NCBI GenBank assembly: GCA_947488435.1
Contig: CANKZG010000002.1
Span: 620,001-684,000, forward strand
Reading direction: 5' to 3'
Source: an uncultured Flavobacteriaceae bacterium
GTDB lineage: Bacteria > Bacteroidota > Bacteroidia > Flavobacteriales > Flavobacteriaceae
DNA length: 64,000 bases
In this document: positions 1-8,554 of the stretch, piece after piece
How positions within the stretch are numbered: position 1 is the stretch's first letter
How the letters are laid out: each line of letters opens with the position of its first letter
The notes under the pieces: model-generated
The model's input: only the letters and a program-made list of their open reading frames with translations
What the model was told of the DNA's origin: nothing
The model's database searches: none
Translations under genes and position numbers: made by a program

Positions 1-75
1 CACAGTGTTTTGGGCATGTAAGACAAATATGTTTAGACCAATTACTAAAGAAAAAAGATAAAATTTAGACACCAT
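1..75 (-). CDS. N-terminus of a secreted protein, cut by the window edge
   Basis: Reading the minus strand from an ATG at 75 gives 25 codons with no stop up to base 1. The peptide begins MVSKFYLFSLVIG and runs to VLHAQNTV. It has a short polar start, a hydrophobic core and an A-Q junction of the kind used by signal peptidase I in flavobacteria. The rest lies outside the window, so the function cannot be told. It follows the membrane-protein gene on the same strand after 65 nt and may share its transcript. Confidence 0.5.
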   Translation of the reverse strand, partial: MVSKFYLFSLVIGLNIFVLHAQNTV

Positions 76-140
76 TTTTATTTAAGAAAGCTCTTAAATA
101 CTAGTCTCAAAAGATATGCCACATTGTCGAAAATTACTCC

Positions 141-1478
141 CTACTCCTTCAAAAACTGAATCTGTAACCAATCATCCCGCCCTTCCTTATCTTCATTGTC
201 GAGATACGAAATATCAATATCTAAAACATGTTTCCCTGAAGCAAGTCCCTCAGTATCGATATAGGCCAAATACCCGTCTTCTCGTGTTATAGGATGTCGG
301 TGTAGACGCCAACTAAGATCGTATAGGAGGCTATCCGGGGCTCCTTTAAGCTTTACTTTAAAGAGATCGTTCAAACTTTGTTCAAAAGCAACTGTATTTT
401 TGGCATTAAATGTTTCCCAATCTGCCGCAGTTTTAAGACTATCCGGTGCCTTTTGCAGGAAACCATTTTGGGTATAGGCATGTTTTAAATAGTAATCAAA
501 ATTCACCCAAGAAACCAAAAACAAGCGTATATAGCGCTCTTTAATGATATCACTTTGGATGCAACCTCTAAACACCAAGGATCCCTCTTTTAAACTGGTT
601 TCATATCGCAAAGCATTTACACTGGGCGCTCTAGGTACATCATACGCCTCACGCTCGTCAAATAAGTCAATATTAAAAGTGCCATAAGGATAGTAATCTC
701 CAATTTGGTTTACAGAAATCAGAAAAGCTACCCCCAAATACACCAACGAAAATCCATACAACAACCATCGGTTAACATTGGTACGAAGCACTAAAAACTC
801 CCGATTGTACATAAACGAAAGGGTAATAATGTTTAAGAAGGTAGAAACCCCATTACGAACACGACGCCAGAGCCCTCCCTCCTTAGTTTTGAGGAACAGC
901 ACCCGATCTAATAAGCCCAATTGTACAATCAATAAAAATCCAGCGATCACATAAATGGATCGCGGGTTACTAGCAATATCATTAAAACCAAACTGATATA
1001 AAACCCAGATAATAACAGATACCGAAAGCATTAAACTACTGGTAAACAAACCTAATAATACGGCAAAAGAATACGACAAATTACACCAACGTTCTAGCAC
1101 TACCACACGTTGTACAATATTGGGTTGCTGCCCTAGTTGCTCTCTATAATAATCGCTTTGTCGAAGTTTACTAAAATTGATGCCTTTTCGGAAGGAGAAG
1201 TTAATCCCTAAATAGGCCAACCATACGCCTCGTAAGATTAGATTCGCGCCAAAACCAATAAGCAAAATCTTACTGAAAAAATAGACAAAGAACAGTACCA
1301 CAATCTGGTTTGACGAAGTGAATATTAACGGATACACTTCAAAAAAGAAGGATCGAAACGTATCGGTGATATTGTAGAGCGTAAAAATAACACTCCCGGC
1401 GATCAACATTTCTATTTGCCAACTTTGGTCACGATAGCCCATGACCCAATCGGGCATTTTTAAATCTGGTTTTTCCAA
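141..1478 (-). CDS. Integral membrane protein of unknown function
   Basis: A 445-residue protein that I do not recognise. It has several hydrophobic segments, roughly at residues 20-45, 55-85, 130-165, 172-195 and 238-260, and then a mostly soluble C-terminal half of about 180 residues that ends in an acidic stretch (DNEDKEGRDDW). There is no signal peptide with a cleavage site. The start MEKPDLKMPDWVMGYR is a short polar cytosolic head, and an in-frame ATG at residue 8 is a possible alternative. The gene is transcribed toward the truncated secreted-protein gene at the window edge. The membrane topology is clear; no catalytic motif is visible. Confidence 0.8.
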   Translation of the reverse strand: MEKPDLKMPDWVMGYRDQSWQIEMLIAGSVIFTLYNITDTFRSFFFEVYPLIFTSSNQIVVLFFVYFFSKILLIGFGANLILRGVWLAYLGINFSFRKGINFSKLRQSDYYREQLGQQPNIVQRVVVLERWCNLSYSFAVLLGLFTSSLMLSVSVIIWVLYQFGFNDIASNPRSIYVIAGFLLIVQLGLLDRVLFLKTKEGGLWRRVRNGVSTFLNIITLSFMYNREFLVLRTNVNRWLLYGFSLVYLGVAFLISVNQIGDYYPYGTFNIDLFDEREAYDVPRAPSVNALRYETSLKEGSLVFRGCIQSDIIKERYIRLFLVSWVNFDYYLKHAYTQNGFLQKAPDSLKTAADWETFNAKNTVAFEQSLNDLFKVKLKGAPDSLLYDLSWRLHRHPITREDGYLAYIDTEGLASGKHVLDIDISYLDNEDKEGRDDWLQIQFLKE

Positions 1479-1542
1479 GGATGTTCTGTTCGGTTACAAT
1501 TTAAAAATACAATAATTTTAAAAATTGGTGAATATGCTATTC

Positions 1543-2808
1543 CTATAGTCGATCTAACATCAGTTGCATCAGTGCATTGGCGCCTGCCCTCCCTTTTCGT
1601 TGTATGAATGCTCGTGGCGTATTATCCCCAATTTCAAATACCAAAGCTTCGGCACCGTAATGTACAAAGAAATGATTCCGGGATACAGCAGTAGGTTCCA
1701 ATTTATCGTTGGGTTTAATATTGGGATCATACCCATCAAGTGCTACTTTAAGTGCTGCCAACCAATCCGGTACCAATCCAGGCATATTCCCTTTTAGCTT
1801 TGGATCCACCGTATAGTAGATATCATCCCAGGTAGAATGAAAATCTATCCCAAAGTAAAACTTTCCTTGGGTTTGTTTTACACGTTCTTCCATAAACTGT
1901 TGTACAGCCTTAGTTTCGGGCTGATTAAAATTGGCCCAATCCCGATTTAAATCAGTTCCACCAGTATTATGTCGCCAATGCCCATTGTCCACACCATCAG
2001 GGTTCATTAAGGGAACTACATAGGTGGTGAACTTTTTCCGAAAACGCCTCGCCAGTTTACTATCACCTGTTATGGTTTCTACAAACGCTTTCATGGCTAA
2101 ATATCCGGTTACTTCTGGAGGGTGTTGCCGGGAAATGACCATCAACATATTTTTAGAGCGCTCATCCCCTATGGTTAGCACTTTCATAGGTCTCCCTTCC
2201 CTACTCTTTCCAATGGGACGCTGCTGTACATATTTTTTTGATGATTGCTTTTTCATCCAATTAAATACATGCGTAGAACTTTGCAATTCCTGTCCTGCAA
2301 TCCAAAGTATATCGGGGCCTACCGTAAGATTAAGGCGTACTTTTTTGGCTAAAGAACCTGAACCAAAGGCCTCCTCTCCTTTTTCGTATTCCGTATAAGC
2401 TACCGTATCCAGCGGCGACCACTGTAAACCATCTGTGCTCAGTTTAGGGTAGTATCGGTGTTTTGCTCCCTCTTGATAGGTTAAGGTTACGAAAATGGAT
2501 CTGGATTCAGGACTCCATACCTTAAAGGCATACCAAGGACTTGGATTTATAGGTGTGTTTTCTGAGGTTATAAGTGCTGTAAAATGTCCTATAGAATCTT
2601 GTACAATACCATTGAGACGGGCACCTTCAAAATCATTAGAAAAAACTACTTTTTCGGAATCAAACTTGTATAAGCCTTTCCATTGTTTTTGAATGGGTTT
2701 AGCTGTGGTTGGTACAATTGTTATGGGTGCTTGCCCTTTAAACTTTTCCGTTTGTGCGCTGGTACAAATAACATGCAATAAAACGAATACATAAAGCAAT
2801 GATTTCAT
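1543..2808 (-). CDS. Secreted M14-family zinc carboxypeptidase
   Basis: A 421-residue protein with a signal peptide (cleavage near TSA-Q at residues 16-19). Residues 30-180 form a beta-rich domain, and about 195-415 form the M14 peptidase domain. The zinc ligands fit His229 and Glu232 (in RQHPPEVTG) and His324 (in GIDFHSTWDD). The substrate-binding block is MNPDGVDNG followed by DLNRDW, and the general base is Glu392 in VFEIGD. The family cleaves C-terminal residues or amide bonds in peptides. This domain layout resembles the cytosolic-carboxypeptidase-like branch of M14, here exported to the periplasm or outside. It is transcribed alone. Confidence 0.9.
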   Translation of the reverse strand: MKSLLYVFVLLHVICTSAQTEKFKGQAPITIVPTTAKPIQKQWKGLYKFDSEKVVFSNDFEGARLNGIVQDSIGHFTALITSENTPINPSPWYAFKVWSPESRSIFVTLTYQEGAKHRYYPKLSTDGLQWSPLDTVAYTEYEKGEEAFGSGSLAKKVRLNLTVGPDILWIAGQELQSSTHVFNWMKKQSSKKYVQQRPIGKSREGRPMKVLTIGDERSKNMLMVISRQHPPEVTGYLAMKAFVETITGDSKLARRFRKKFTTYVVPLMNPDGVDNGHWRHNTGGTDLNRDWANFNQPETKAVQQFMEERVKQTQGKFYFGIDFHSTWDDIYYTVDPKLKGNMPGLVPDWLAALKVALDGYDPNIKPNDKLEPTAVSRNHFFVHYGAEALVFEIGDNTPRAFIQRKGRAGANALMQLMLDRL

Positions 2809-2856
2809 AGAAAAACAGATTTCAATAATTAAAACTTAAATCCTAAAAATAAAATT

Positions 2857-3486
2857 TTAAGCATGTTGTTGTGATTTTAGGAGTTTCTTTTTATAAAAAT
2901 GCCCCATAATAGCCTGGAAAACAAAAATCAATACAAATAAAGAGCGAGCTATTATTGGAAAGTAAAAGGCAAGTAAACCTGCTAGAAACCAACATGAAAG
3001 GGAACTTAAAGCTCTCATTTTAAGCCATTTTCCAATTAAAGAAGTTAGTCCCGTAGCTTGTTTTTCTTTTTTAATTATATAACGCACCATTAAATAATTG
3101 AATAGGCCAATTGCAGTTAAATTAAAACAATAAAAAACAAAAGGTCCGGTAAGGTTAACTCCTTTTACATAGAAGGCGGTTGAGAATGGCATAAGCACAA
3201 TAAACAGTAATAAAAATATATTGAGCCACAATAATTTGGAATCTACATCAGACACGTATTTGGTAATACGCATATGTTCGATCCAATACAAGGCAGTCAC
3301 TAAAAAACTCACCACAAAGCCGATAAAACTCGGAATTCTATTGGCTAGTAATTCTAAGGTTCCCAAGTCGTTTAGCGCATTAAACGTAGGGATACTAATT
3401 TCAAGAACTAATAAGGTCATTGCGATGGAAAAAATAGCATCGCTAAAACCAATAATTCGTTTTTTATCAAATACAGCGGTCTCCAT
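2857..3486 (-). CDS. TMEM175-family (DUF1211) membrane protein, probable cation channel
   Basis: A 209-residue protein with about six membrane helices. It starts with the family signature: a basic residue followed by GFSDAIFSIAMTLLVLEI at residues 13-30, which matches the R/K-x3-FSD pore-helix motif of bacterial TMEM175 proteins. Family members conduct potassium. One six-helix unit is expected to assemble as a tetramer. The C-terminus is short and basic (KKKLLKSQQHA). No regulatory partner lies next to it; the divergent neighbour is a 45-residue membrane peptide gene. The family call is firm, while ion selectivity is inferred from the family. Confidence 0.88.
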   Translation of the reverse strand: METAVFDKKRIIGFSDAIFSIAMTLLVLEISIPTFNALNDLGTLELLANRIPSFIGFVVSFLVTALYWIEHMRITKYVSDVDSKLLWLNIFLLLFIVLMPFSTAFYVKGVNLTGPFVFYCFNLTAIGLFNYLMVRYIIKKEKQATGLTSLIGKWLKMRALSSLSCWFLAGLLAFYFPIIARSLFVLIFVFQAIMGHFYKKKLLKSQQHA

Positions 3487-3583
3487 AAGGGTTTGTGTTT
3501 ACTTCAAATATAAATGGTTTCTCGCTAAAGTTAATTTTTCTTAAAGATTCTTCTTATTTTAGAAACATAGAAGATATACAGTT

Positions 3584-3721
3584 ATGAAAAATTTAATTAG
3601 AGCAATTATTGCGGGTTATGGTGCCAAAAAAATTGGAGGCGGACGATGTGGTTGTATCGGAACCGTTATTGTTTTTATTATTCTGTATTGGCTACTGGGT
3701 TATGTGTTTAATGTTTTATAA
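3584..3721 (+). CDS. 45-residue single-span membrane peptide
   Basis: An ATG at 3584 opens a 45-codon frame. The peptide starts MKNLIRAIIAGYGAKKIGGG, then has a small cysteine pair (RCGC) and one hydrophobic helix (about residues 25-45). The glycine-rich, basic head before the helix suggests a cytosolic N-terminus. It lies divergent to the TMEM175-like gene and upstream of the exporter gene, with its own stop at 3721. I recall similar short flavobacterial proteins, but I cannot name a family. The coding look (basic head, helix, sensible codons) is good for such a short frame. Confidence 0.6.
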   Translation: MKNLIRAIIAGYGAKKIGGGRCGCIGTVIVFIILYWLLGYVFNVL

Positions 3722-3903
3722 CCATAGAAAAGAAATTACAGCACGGATTCTTTGCTAAATTTTCACTCAAAACTGGATTGCTGCCGACAGTATTTTAATG
3801 AATTATTACCGCAACTGCCCTCTTATTCTACATCCGTTTAATACTAGCGTTTTCTTTGAAATAAGATAACGCAATCCCCTGCCAACTGCGAACTAAAATG
3901 TAG

Positions 3904-3911
3904 TACTTTTG
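3904..3911 (+). promoter_or_regulatory. -7-like element just before the exporter gene
   Basis: TACTTTTG matches the Bacteroidota -7 consensus TAnnTTTG. It ends only four bases before the ATG at 3916. Transcription would therefore start at or just after that ATG, implying either a leaderless message or a start at the internal ATG 15 codons on (MASLMS). No clear -33 TTTG lies upstream. Confidence 0.4.
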
Positions 3912-3915
3912 CAGG

Positions 3916-5136
3916 ATGTTTAAACAGCCACGTTCGCAGGTAGAATTTATATTATTAATGGCTTCCTTAATGTCTATCGTGGCCCTGGCTATTGATGCGC
4001 TATTGCCAGCTTTAGATATTATTGGGGTTGCCATTGGTACCACAAATCCTGTTGACAACCAGCTGTTAATTACAATGATATTTTTAGGATTGGGAATAGG
4101 TCCTTTGGTGTTTGGTCCTATTTCGGATAGTATTGGAAGAAAACCTGTAGTTTATATTGGTTTTACCCTCTTTATTGGAGCCAGTTTTATCTGCATTTAT
4201 GCGCAAAGTCTCGAGGTGATGATTTTAGGGCGTATTTTGCAAGGAGCGGCATTATCTGCACCCAGAACCATTAGTATTGCCATGATTAGAGATACCTATA
4301 GTGGGGATTATATGGCTCGTATCATGTCGTTTATTACCGTTGTTTTCTTATTAGTACCCATTGTAGCACCCGCCATGGGGAAATTTATCTTGGATCAATA
4401 CAACTGGTATGCTATTTTTTACGTACAAATCGTTTTTAGCGTAATAGTATCTATTTGGTTTTGGAAACGACAGTCGGAGACCTTGGCAATTAACCATCGA
4501 ATTCCCTTCACGAGAAGGATTTTTAAAGATGGATTTTTAGAATTAATACGTTATAAAGATACCATTGGATACACCATTATTTCAGGATTTATTGTGGGTT
4601 CTTTTTTGGTATATTTAAGTAGTTCGCAACAAATTTTCACGGAACAATACCAGCTTAAAGAGGAGTTTCCCTATATTTTTGCTGCCTTAGCCATTGCTAT
4701 AGGAACTGCAACTTTTTTAAACGGCACCCTTGTGCTTCGATTTGGGATGCAAAAAATGGTCACCACGGCCTTGCTTGGGTTTTTTGGGGTTTCTTTGCTG
4801 TACATTTTGTTGTTTCATAATGGTTTGAATCCTAGTTTGTGGGTGTTGATGTTGTTCTTTGGACTGCAATTTTTTGCGATCGGATTTCTTTTTGGAAACT
4901 TACGTTCCCTAGCCATGCAACCAATTGGTCATATTGCGGGAATTGGAGCGGCTATAACAGGTTTTGTCTCTACGCTTATGGCAGTACCTATAAGTACCTT
5001 TATCGGCCGTTTTGTGACCGACAGCGCACTACCCCTTTTTATTGGTTTTTTAATTTGTAGTACGCTGTCTTTAGGAATTCTTTGGTATATCATCAAGTTT
5101 GTCCAAAACGAACCCCCTAAAATGGTCAACAACTAA
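3916..5136 (+). CDS. Bcr/CflA-type MFS drug efflux transporter
   Basis: A 406-residue protein with 12 predicted membrane helices. The start of the first helix (IDALLPALDIIG) and the loop 2-3 motif (GPISDSIGRKP) are those of the Bcr/CflA group in the major facilitator superfamily. GRILQGAALSAPRTISIAMI is the matching helix-4 region with the conserved Arg. The group are proton-coupled exporters of drugs such as bicyclomycin, chloramphenicol or dipeptides. The substrate cannot be read from the sequence. It stands alone and converges on the small secreted protein gene just downstream, with a 5-nt gap. Confidence 0.9.
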   Translation: MFKQPRSQVEFILLMASLMSIVALAIDALLPALDIIGVAIGTTNPVDNQLLITMIFLGLGIGPLVFGPISDSIGRKPVVYIGFTLFIGASFICIYAQSLEVMILGRILQGAALSAPRTISIAMIRDTYSGDYMARIMSFITVVFLLVPIVAPAMGKFILDQYNWYAIFYVQIVFSVIVSIWFWKRQSETLAINHRIPFTRRIFKDGFLELIRYKDTIGYTIISGFIVGSFLVYLSSSQQIFTEQYQLKEEFPYIFAALAIAIGTATFLNGTLVLRFGMQKMVTTALLGFFGVSLLYILLFHNGLNPSLWVLMLFFGLQFFAIGFLFGNLRSLAMQPIGHIAGIGAAITGFVSTLMAVPISTFIGRFVTDSALPLFIGFLICSTLSLGILWYIIKFVQNEPPKMVNN

Positions 5137-5141
5137 TACTT

Positions 5142-5555
5142 TTATTTTACTTCTCTGTAAAAACTTTTATTGACGATAAACCAACGTCCATTGAATTTTT
5201 GAAGCGTCATAAAGTCGTGAAAGATTTTCTCTTCGTCCTCAATATGCAATCGGGCAATTGCAGTGTGCCCTTTAATATCGATGCTCATAATACGGTTTTT
5301 CCGATCTAGTGGAGCTCCCGATTTCATTTTAGAAAAGAATTCACGGGCATTCACTTGTTTGAAAGTTCCTTTTTCTTGATCCGCTATGGTCATAATAGCA
5401 TCTTTATGAAAAGCCTTTTTTAGTGTTTCAAAGTCCCGATTCATCGCTCCTATCATATAATAGTTTAGTGCGGTGGTGATCGCTTCTTTATCTGTTTCGA
5501 TGCCAGAATTTGGAAATAGGAAGATGGTTGTAATTAATACAAGTACAGTTTTCAT
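5142..5555 (-). CDS. Exported NTF2-like protein, putative lumazine-binding family
   Basis: A 137-residue protein with an N-terminal hydrophobic segment (MKTVLVLITTIFLFPNSG) and one NTF2-like cone fold. The pattern of an AI...ALNYYMIGAMNRDFETLKKAFHKDA helix pair followed by four beta strands, ending in FNGRWFIVNKSF, is that of the putative lumazine-binding group (PF12893-like) in the SnoaL/NTF2 superfamily. Such proteins are small ligand binders or enzymes whose role is rarely known. No catalytic residue can be assigned. It is monocistronic and ends five bases from the exporter gene. Confidence 0.75.
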   Translation of the reverse strand: MKTVLVLITTIFLFPNSGIETDKEAITTALNYYMIGAMNRDFETLKKAFHKDAIMTIADQEKGTFKQVNAREFFSKMKSGAPLDRKNRIMSIDIKGHTAIARLHIEDEEKIFHDFMTLQKFNGRWFIVNKSFYREVK

Positions 5556-5663
5556 AATGTTGTCGTTTAGTGATTAATTAAGATTGATTGATCCTTCAAG
5601 GTACAACAATCATGAAAAAAAGGGTTTTAAAGAAACCTTAAAATTGTGAGGTATGCGGTAGAT

Positions 5664-5993
5664 TTAACAATTACTGGCACCTGCGATGTATTCGGCCACG
5701 CCACGTTCCAAGATCTTAAGGTCCTGCAGTTGTTGTTGTATACGGTTGCCTAGTTGTGCACGCCCCATGCGCAAACTACTCATGATTTCAGTATTTTTCA
5801 TTTTAAGTTCTGCCAATCGAAGCTGTAATTCTTCCATTTGCTCAAACAATCCATAGGTTTTAGGCTCACATATGTACGAATTTAATTTACTGCGTAGTTG
5901 CTCTAATTCTCGATCGGTACGTTCTAAACGAAGCAAGAAATTGTTTTGATCTTCGGCGGTAAGGATGTTTGTATCTGCTAAATCTTTCTTCAT
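5664..5993 (-). CDS. Small coiled-coil protein of unknown function
   Basis: A 109-residue, cytosolic, strongly helical protein that I do not recognise. Heptad-like spacing runs from about residue 18 to 95 (LLRLERTDRELEQLRSKL, then MEELQLRLAELKMKN), so a coiled coil is likely. There is no membrane helix or signal peptide. One cysteine lies at residue 42 and one at the very end (ASNC). It is monocistronic, between the NTF2-like gene and the hibernation-factor gene. Confidence 0.65.
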   Translation of the reverse strand: MKKDLADTNILTAEDQNNFLLRLERTDRELEQLRSKLNSYICEPKTYGLFEQMEELQLRLAELKMKNTEIMSSLRMGRAQLGNRIQQQLQDLKILERGVAEYIAGASNC

Positions 5994-6092
5994 TTGGGTT
6001 ACTTAAAAATTATTTAAGACAAACTGTTTTACTTTTTGAGGGCTTCCTCTTAAAGTTAGGCATAAATTTTAAACAAAATGACATTTTAACAT

Positions 6093-6121
6093 TTTGTTCT
6101 TGTAATTTTTAAGTATATTTC
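6093..6121 (+). promoter_or_regulatory. Probable promoter of the hibernation-factor gene
   Basis: TTTG at 6093-6096 (-33) and TATATTTC at 6114-6121 (-7, one base off TAnnTTTG) are 17 nt apart. A start near 6128 would give a leader of about 50 nt to the ATG at 6180. Confidence 0.45.
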
Positions 6122-6179
6122 TTGTTAAATTAAAGCTGTGGCAACAGCAATATTTAGCCTCCTTAAACAACACAACCGC

Positions 6180-6485
6180 ATGAATATAAATTTTGAATAC
6201 AATGGTGTAAAAGCTAGTAATAGACTAGAGATTTTAGCCGCTAAACAACTGAGTAAATTAGTAGATAAATACGATTTTATTGTGCGCTCAGATGTTTTCT
6301 TTAAAACGGAGAATACTTCGTCTCCGGAAACTGGAATGATTTGTGGAATTCGATTAAGTGCTCCAGGACCCCGAATGTTTGCCCAATCTAGCCACGGTAA
6401 TTTTGAAGCATCCATAATGGAAACTATCGATGAGCTTCAGCGTCAACTCAAAAGGCGTAAAGAGAAGATGCGAGCTGGTCGCTAA
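6180..6485 (+). CDS. hpf: Short ribosome hibernation-promoting factor (HPF/RaiA family)
   Basis: A 101-residue protein of the short HPF type: MNINFEYNG opens the first strand, followed by a long helix (SNRLEILAAKQLSKLV) and a basic C-terminal helix (LQRQLKRRKEKMRAGR). The family binds the 30S subunit at the mRNA/tRNA channel and silences ribosomes in stationary phase. The frame is open back to a GTG at 6138, but homology begins at the ATG at 6180 and a promoter-like element sits just upstream, so I chose 6180. The YceI-family gene follows after 36 nt on the same strand and may be co-transcribed. Confidence 0.85.
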   Translation: MNINFEYNGVKASNRLEILAAKQLSKLVDKYDFIVRSDVFFKTENTSSPETGMICGIRLSAPGPRMFAQSSHGNFEASIMETIDELQRQLKRRKEKMRAGR

Positions 6486-6521
6486 ACGTAAGCTTAATTG
6501 TGATTTTCCTACTAAACTAGC

Positions 6522-7028
6522 ATGAGACAATTCATAATAGTATGTATCGTTATTGCTTTTGGGATGCAATTATCGGTTGCTCAAAAGTCAGAATTGACTG
6601 CTGCCAGTATTACATTTACGTTTCCTAAAAATGTAAAAGGGAGTATTGCTGGCTTTGAATCTACCTCTCAAATTGACCTTACCGATTTAACGAATTCTAC
6701 TTTTGTGGGCACTGTAGATGTAGCAACTTTGGACACAAACAATTCTATTCGGAATTGGCACTTGAAACGGAAATACTTTAAAAAAGATGATTATCCGAAA
6801 ATAAGCTTTACCAGCACTGCTATTGTGGATACCGGAGATACCCTTGAAGTCACCGGTAATTTAACGATAAAGGCAACTACCAAGCCTGTTACCATTAGTT
6901 TTAAGAAAACCGGAAATACGTTAACCGGAACTACATCACTATATGCTACGGACTATGATATAAATATCAAAAAGAAGCGGGAAGATAATAAAGTAGCTAT
7001 TACCTTTGTTTTTACCTTAGGACGCTAG
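6522..7028 (+). CDS. Secreted YceI-family lipocalin-like protein
   Basis: A 168-residue protein with a signal peptide cleaved after SVA (residue 20). The rest is a YceI fold: an all-beta barrel that in homologues binds isoprenoid lipids. Typical elements are a repeated strand-turn pattern, a central NWHLKRKYFKKDDYPKISF block, which is the family's stretch around the conserved D-YP motif, and TGNLTIKATTKPVTI. The last 12 bases overlap, in convergent orientation, the end of the acyl-carrier-protein gene of the polyketide operon. The exact ligand is unknown. Confidence 0.82.
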   Translation: MRQFIIVCIVIAFGMQLSVAQKSELTAASITFTFPKNVKGSIAGFESTSQIDLTDLTNSTFVGTVDVATLDTNNSIRNWHLKRKYFKKDDYPKISFTSTAIVDTGDTLEVTGNLTIKATTKPVTISFKKTGNTLTGTTSLYATDYDINIKKKREDNKVAITFVFTLGR

Positions 7029-7268
7029 TTTTTTTTCAATTATACCCAGGGCATCCTTAACTGTGGCCATCTCGTCCATATCTTCATTTTCCAATTGAAT
7101 ATCAAAAGCATCTTCAACATCTAATACAATATCCACCAAATTGGCAGAATTGATATTGAGTTCGTTGATGAAGTGACTCTCTTCTGTGACAGCCTCAATA
7201 GAAACATCCTCGGGAAGGTAGATTTTAATGATCTCTTTAAGCTTTTGATATTGTATTTCTTTACTCAT
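7017..7268 (-). CDS. Dedicated acyl carrier protein of the type III PKS operon
   Basis: An 83-residue acidic four-helix carrier protein. Ser41 in INSANLVDIVLDVEDAF is the phosphopantetheine attachment site. The usual Asp-Ser-Leu is here Asn-Ser-Ala, which marks it as a specialised carrier and not the housekeeping AcpP. It is the last gene of the operon, 17 nt after the ketosynthase. It would carry the acyl chain for the ketosynthase, dehydratase and reductase encoded upstream. A phosphopantetheinyl transferase must act from elsewhere, since none is encoded here. Confidence 0.85.
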   Translation of the reverse strand: MSKEIQYQKLKEIIKIYLPEDVSIEAVTEESHFINELNINSANLVDIVLDVEDAFDIQLENEDMDEMATVKDALGIIEKKLAS

Positions 7269-7285
7269 CGTTTTTTATTTATGAC

Positions 7286-8554
7286 CTAATATTTTTTAAA
7301 AATAACACATGCATTTACATCTCCAAAACCAAAACTGGCTTTCGCAATAATTTCTGGAGCGAAATCTTGGGTTTGCGTTGGAATTTTGGAAGGGTCAACA
7401 TGCTTACTGATTTCTGGATTCAGGTCTTCGGTATTGATATTTCCAAATATTTGTCCACTATTAAACTGCAATACGGTACCTACACATTCAATACTTCCGG
7501 CTGCCGCCAAACAATGCCCTAGCATTCCTTTAAATGAATTCATATATGGGAAGTCTTTTCCAGAACGTTCTAGCGCAATACTCCAATTGGCCACTTCTGT
7601 AGCATCTTTAGCCGTAGCCGTTACATGACCATTGATAGCTGTTATGGCTTTCTTTGGGGTGTTGGTGCTCTCCAATGCTGAAACAATGCAGCGTTGTACT
7701 GCTTCGTTATTTGGAGCTGTCATGCTTCCTGTACCGCGTTGTCCCCCACTATTTGCAACACCTCCTAAAACTTCTGCATAAATTTTAGCGCCACGTTGTA
7801 TAGCACTTTCCAAGGATTCTAAAACTAGTGCCCCTGCCCCACTTCCTGGAACAAAACCCGCAGCAGATGCACTAAAGGGTCGGCTCGCCATTTCTGGTTT
7901 TTCATTATACTTTCGGGGTAAGATTCGCATGGCATCAAAACCGCCCCAGACATACGGACCACTATCACTACAACTACCGGTTAAAACCCGTTCAGATTTC
8001 CCTGCCGCAATACGATCATAGGCCATTAAAATACCTTCGGTACCTGTAGTACATGCCGAGGAATTGGTGGTAACCTGATTTCCACACCCTAACATACCGC
8101 CAAGATAGGCACTAATGCCACTAGCCATGGTTTGTACAACGGAGGTACTCCCGAGTCGTCTTGTATTTCCGGCGTCTACCAAATGGATAGATTCCCGAAA
8201 CTTATCCACTCCTAAAATTCCTGTGCCAAAAATAATTCCGCTATCCCAATCTGGGCTTTCCGTTTCTTTTATAGGTAAACCAGCATCCGCCCAGGCATCT
8301 TTACCTGCAATTACACCATAAACAAGGCCACTGGCATTCAATCCTCGTAATTGTAGAGGTGTAAAGTAATTGGCAATATGGCTTTCTGTTAGTTCCGGTT
8401 GTCCAGCGATCTGACATCCAAATTTCAGTTCTTTAAGTTGCTCATGAAAAGTAATACCGCTTCGCCCTTCCTGCAGTGCCGCTTTAAAGTCCGCTAGATT
8501 GGTAGCATTAGGGGCGCAAACTCCCATTCCTGTAATCACAACACGTCTACCCAT
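7286..8554 (-). CDS. Beta-ketoacyl-ACP synthase (KAS II type) of the PKS operon
   Basis: A 422-residue thiolase-fold condensing enzyme. The active site is complete: Cys168 in SSACTTGTEG, the first His in GHVTATAKDATE (normally GTSTP-like in FabF) and the second His in MLGHCLAAAGSIE. It would extend an acyl-ACP by a malonyl unit. The length and motifs fit FabF-like enzymes, but the sequence is divergent enough to look like a secondary-metabolism ketosynthase. It overlaps the dehydratase gene by 8 nt, which suggests translational coupling. No second, inactive chain-length-factor ketosynthase is present, so this is not a classic type II aromatic PKS. Confidence 0.88.
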   Translation of the reverse strand: MGRRVVITGMGVCAPNATNLADFKAALQEGRSGITFHEQLKELKFGCQIAGQPELTESHIANYFTPLQLRGLNASGLVYGVIAGKDAWADAGLPIKETESPDWDSGIIFGTGILGVDKFRESIHLVDAGNTRRLGSTSVVQTMASGISAYLGGMLGCGNQVTTNSSACTTGTEGILMAYDRIAAGKSERVLTGSCSDSGPYVWGGFDAMRILPRKYNEKPEMASRPFSASAAGFVPGSGAGALVLESLESAIQRGAKIYAEVLGGVANSGGQRGTGSMTAPNNEAVQRCIVSALESTNTPKKAITAINGHVTATAKDATEVANWSIALERSGKDFPYMNSFKGMLGHCLAAAGSIECVGTVLQFNSGQIFGNINTEDLNPEISKHVDPSKIPTQTQDFAPEIIAKASFGFGDVNACVIFKKY

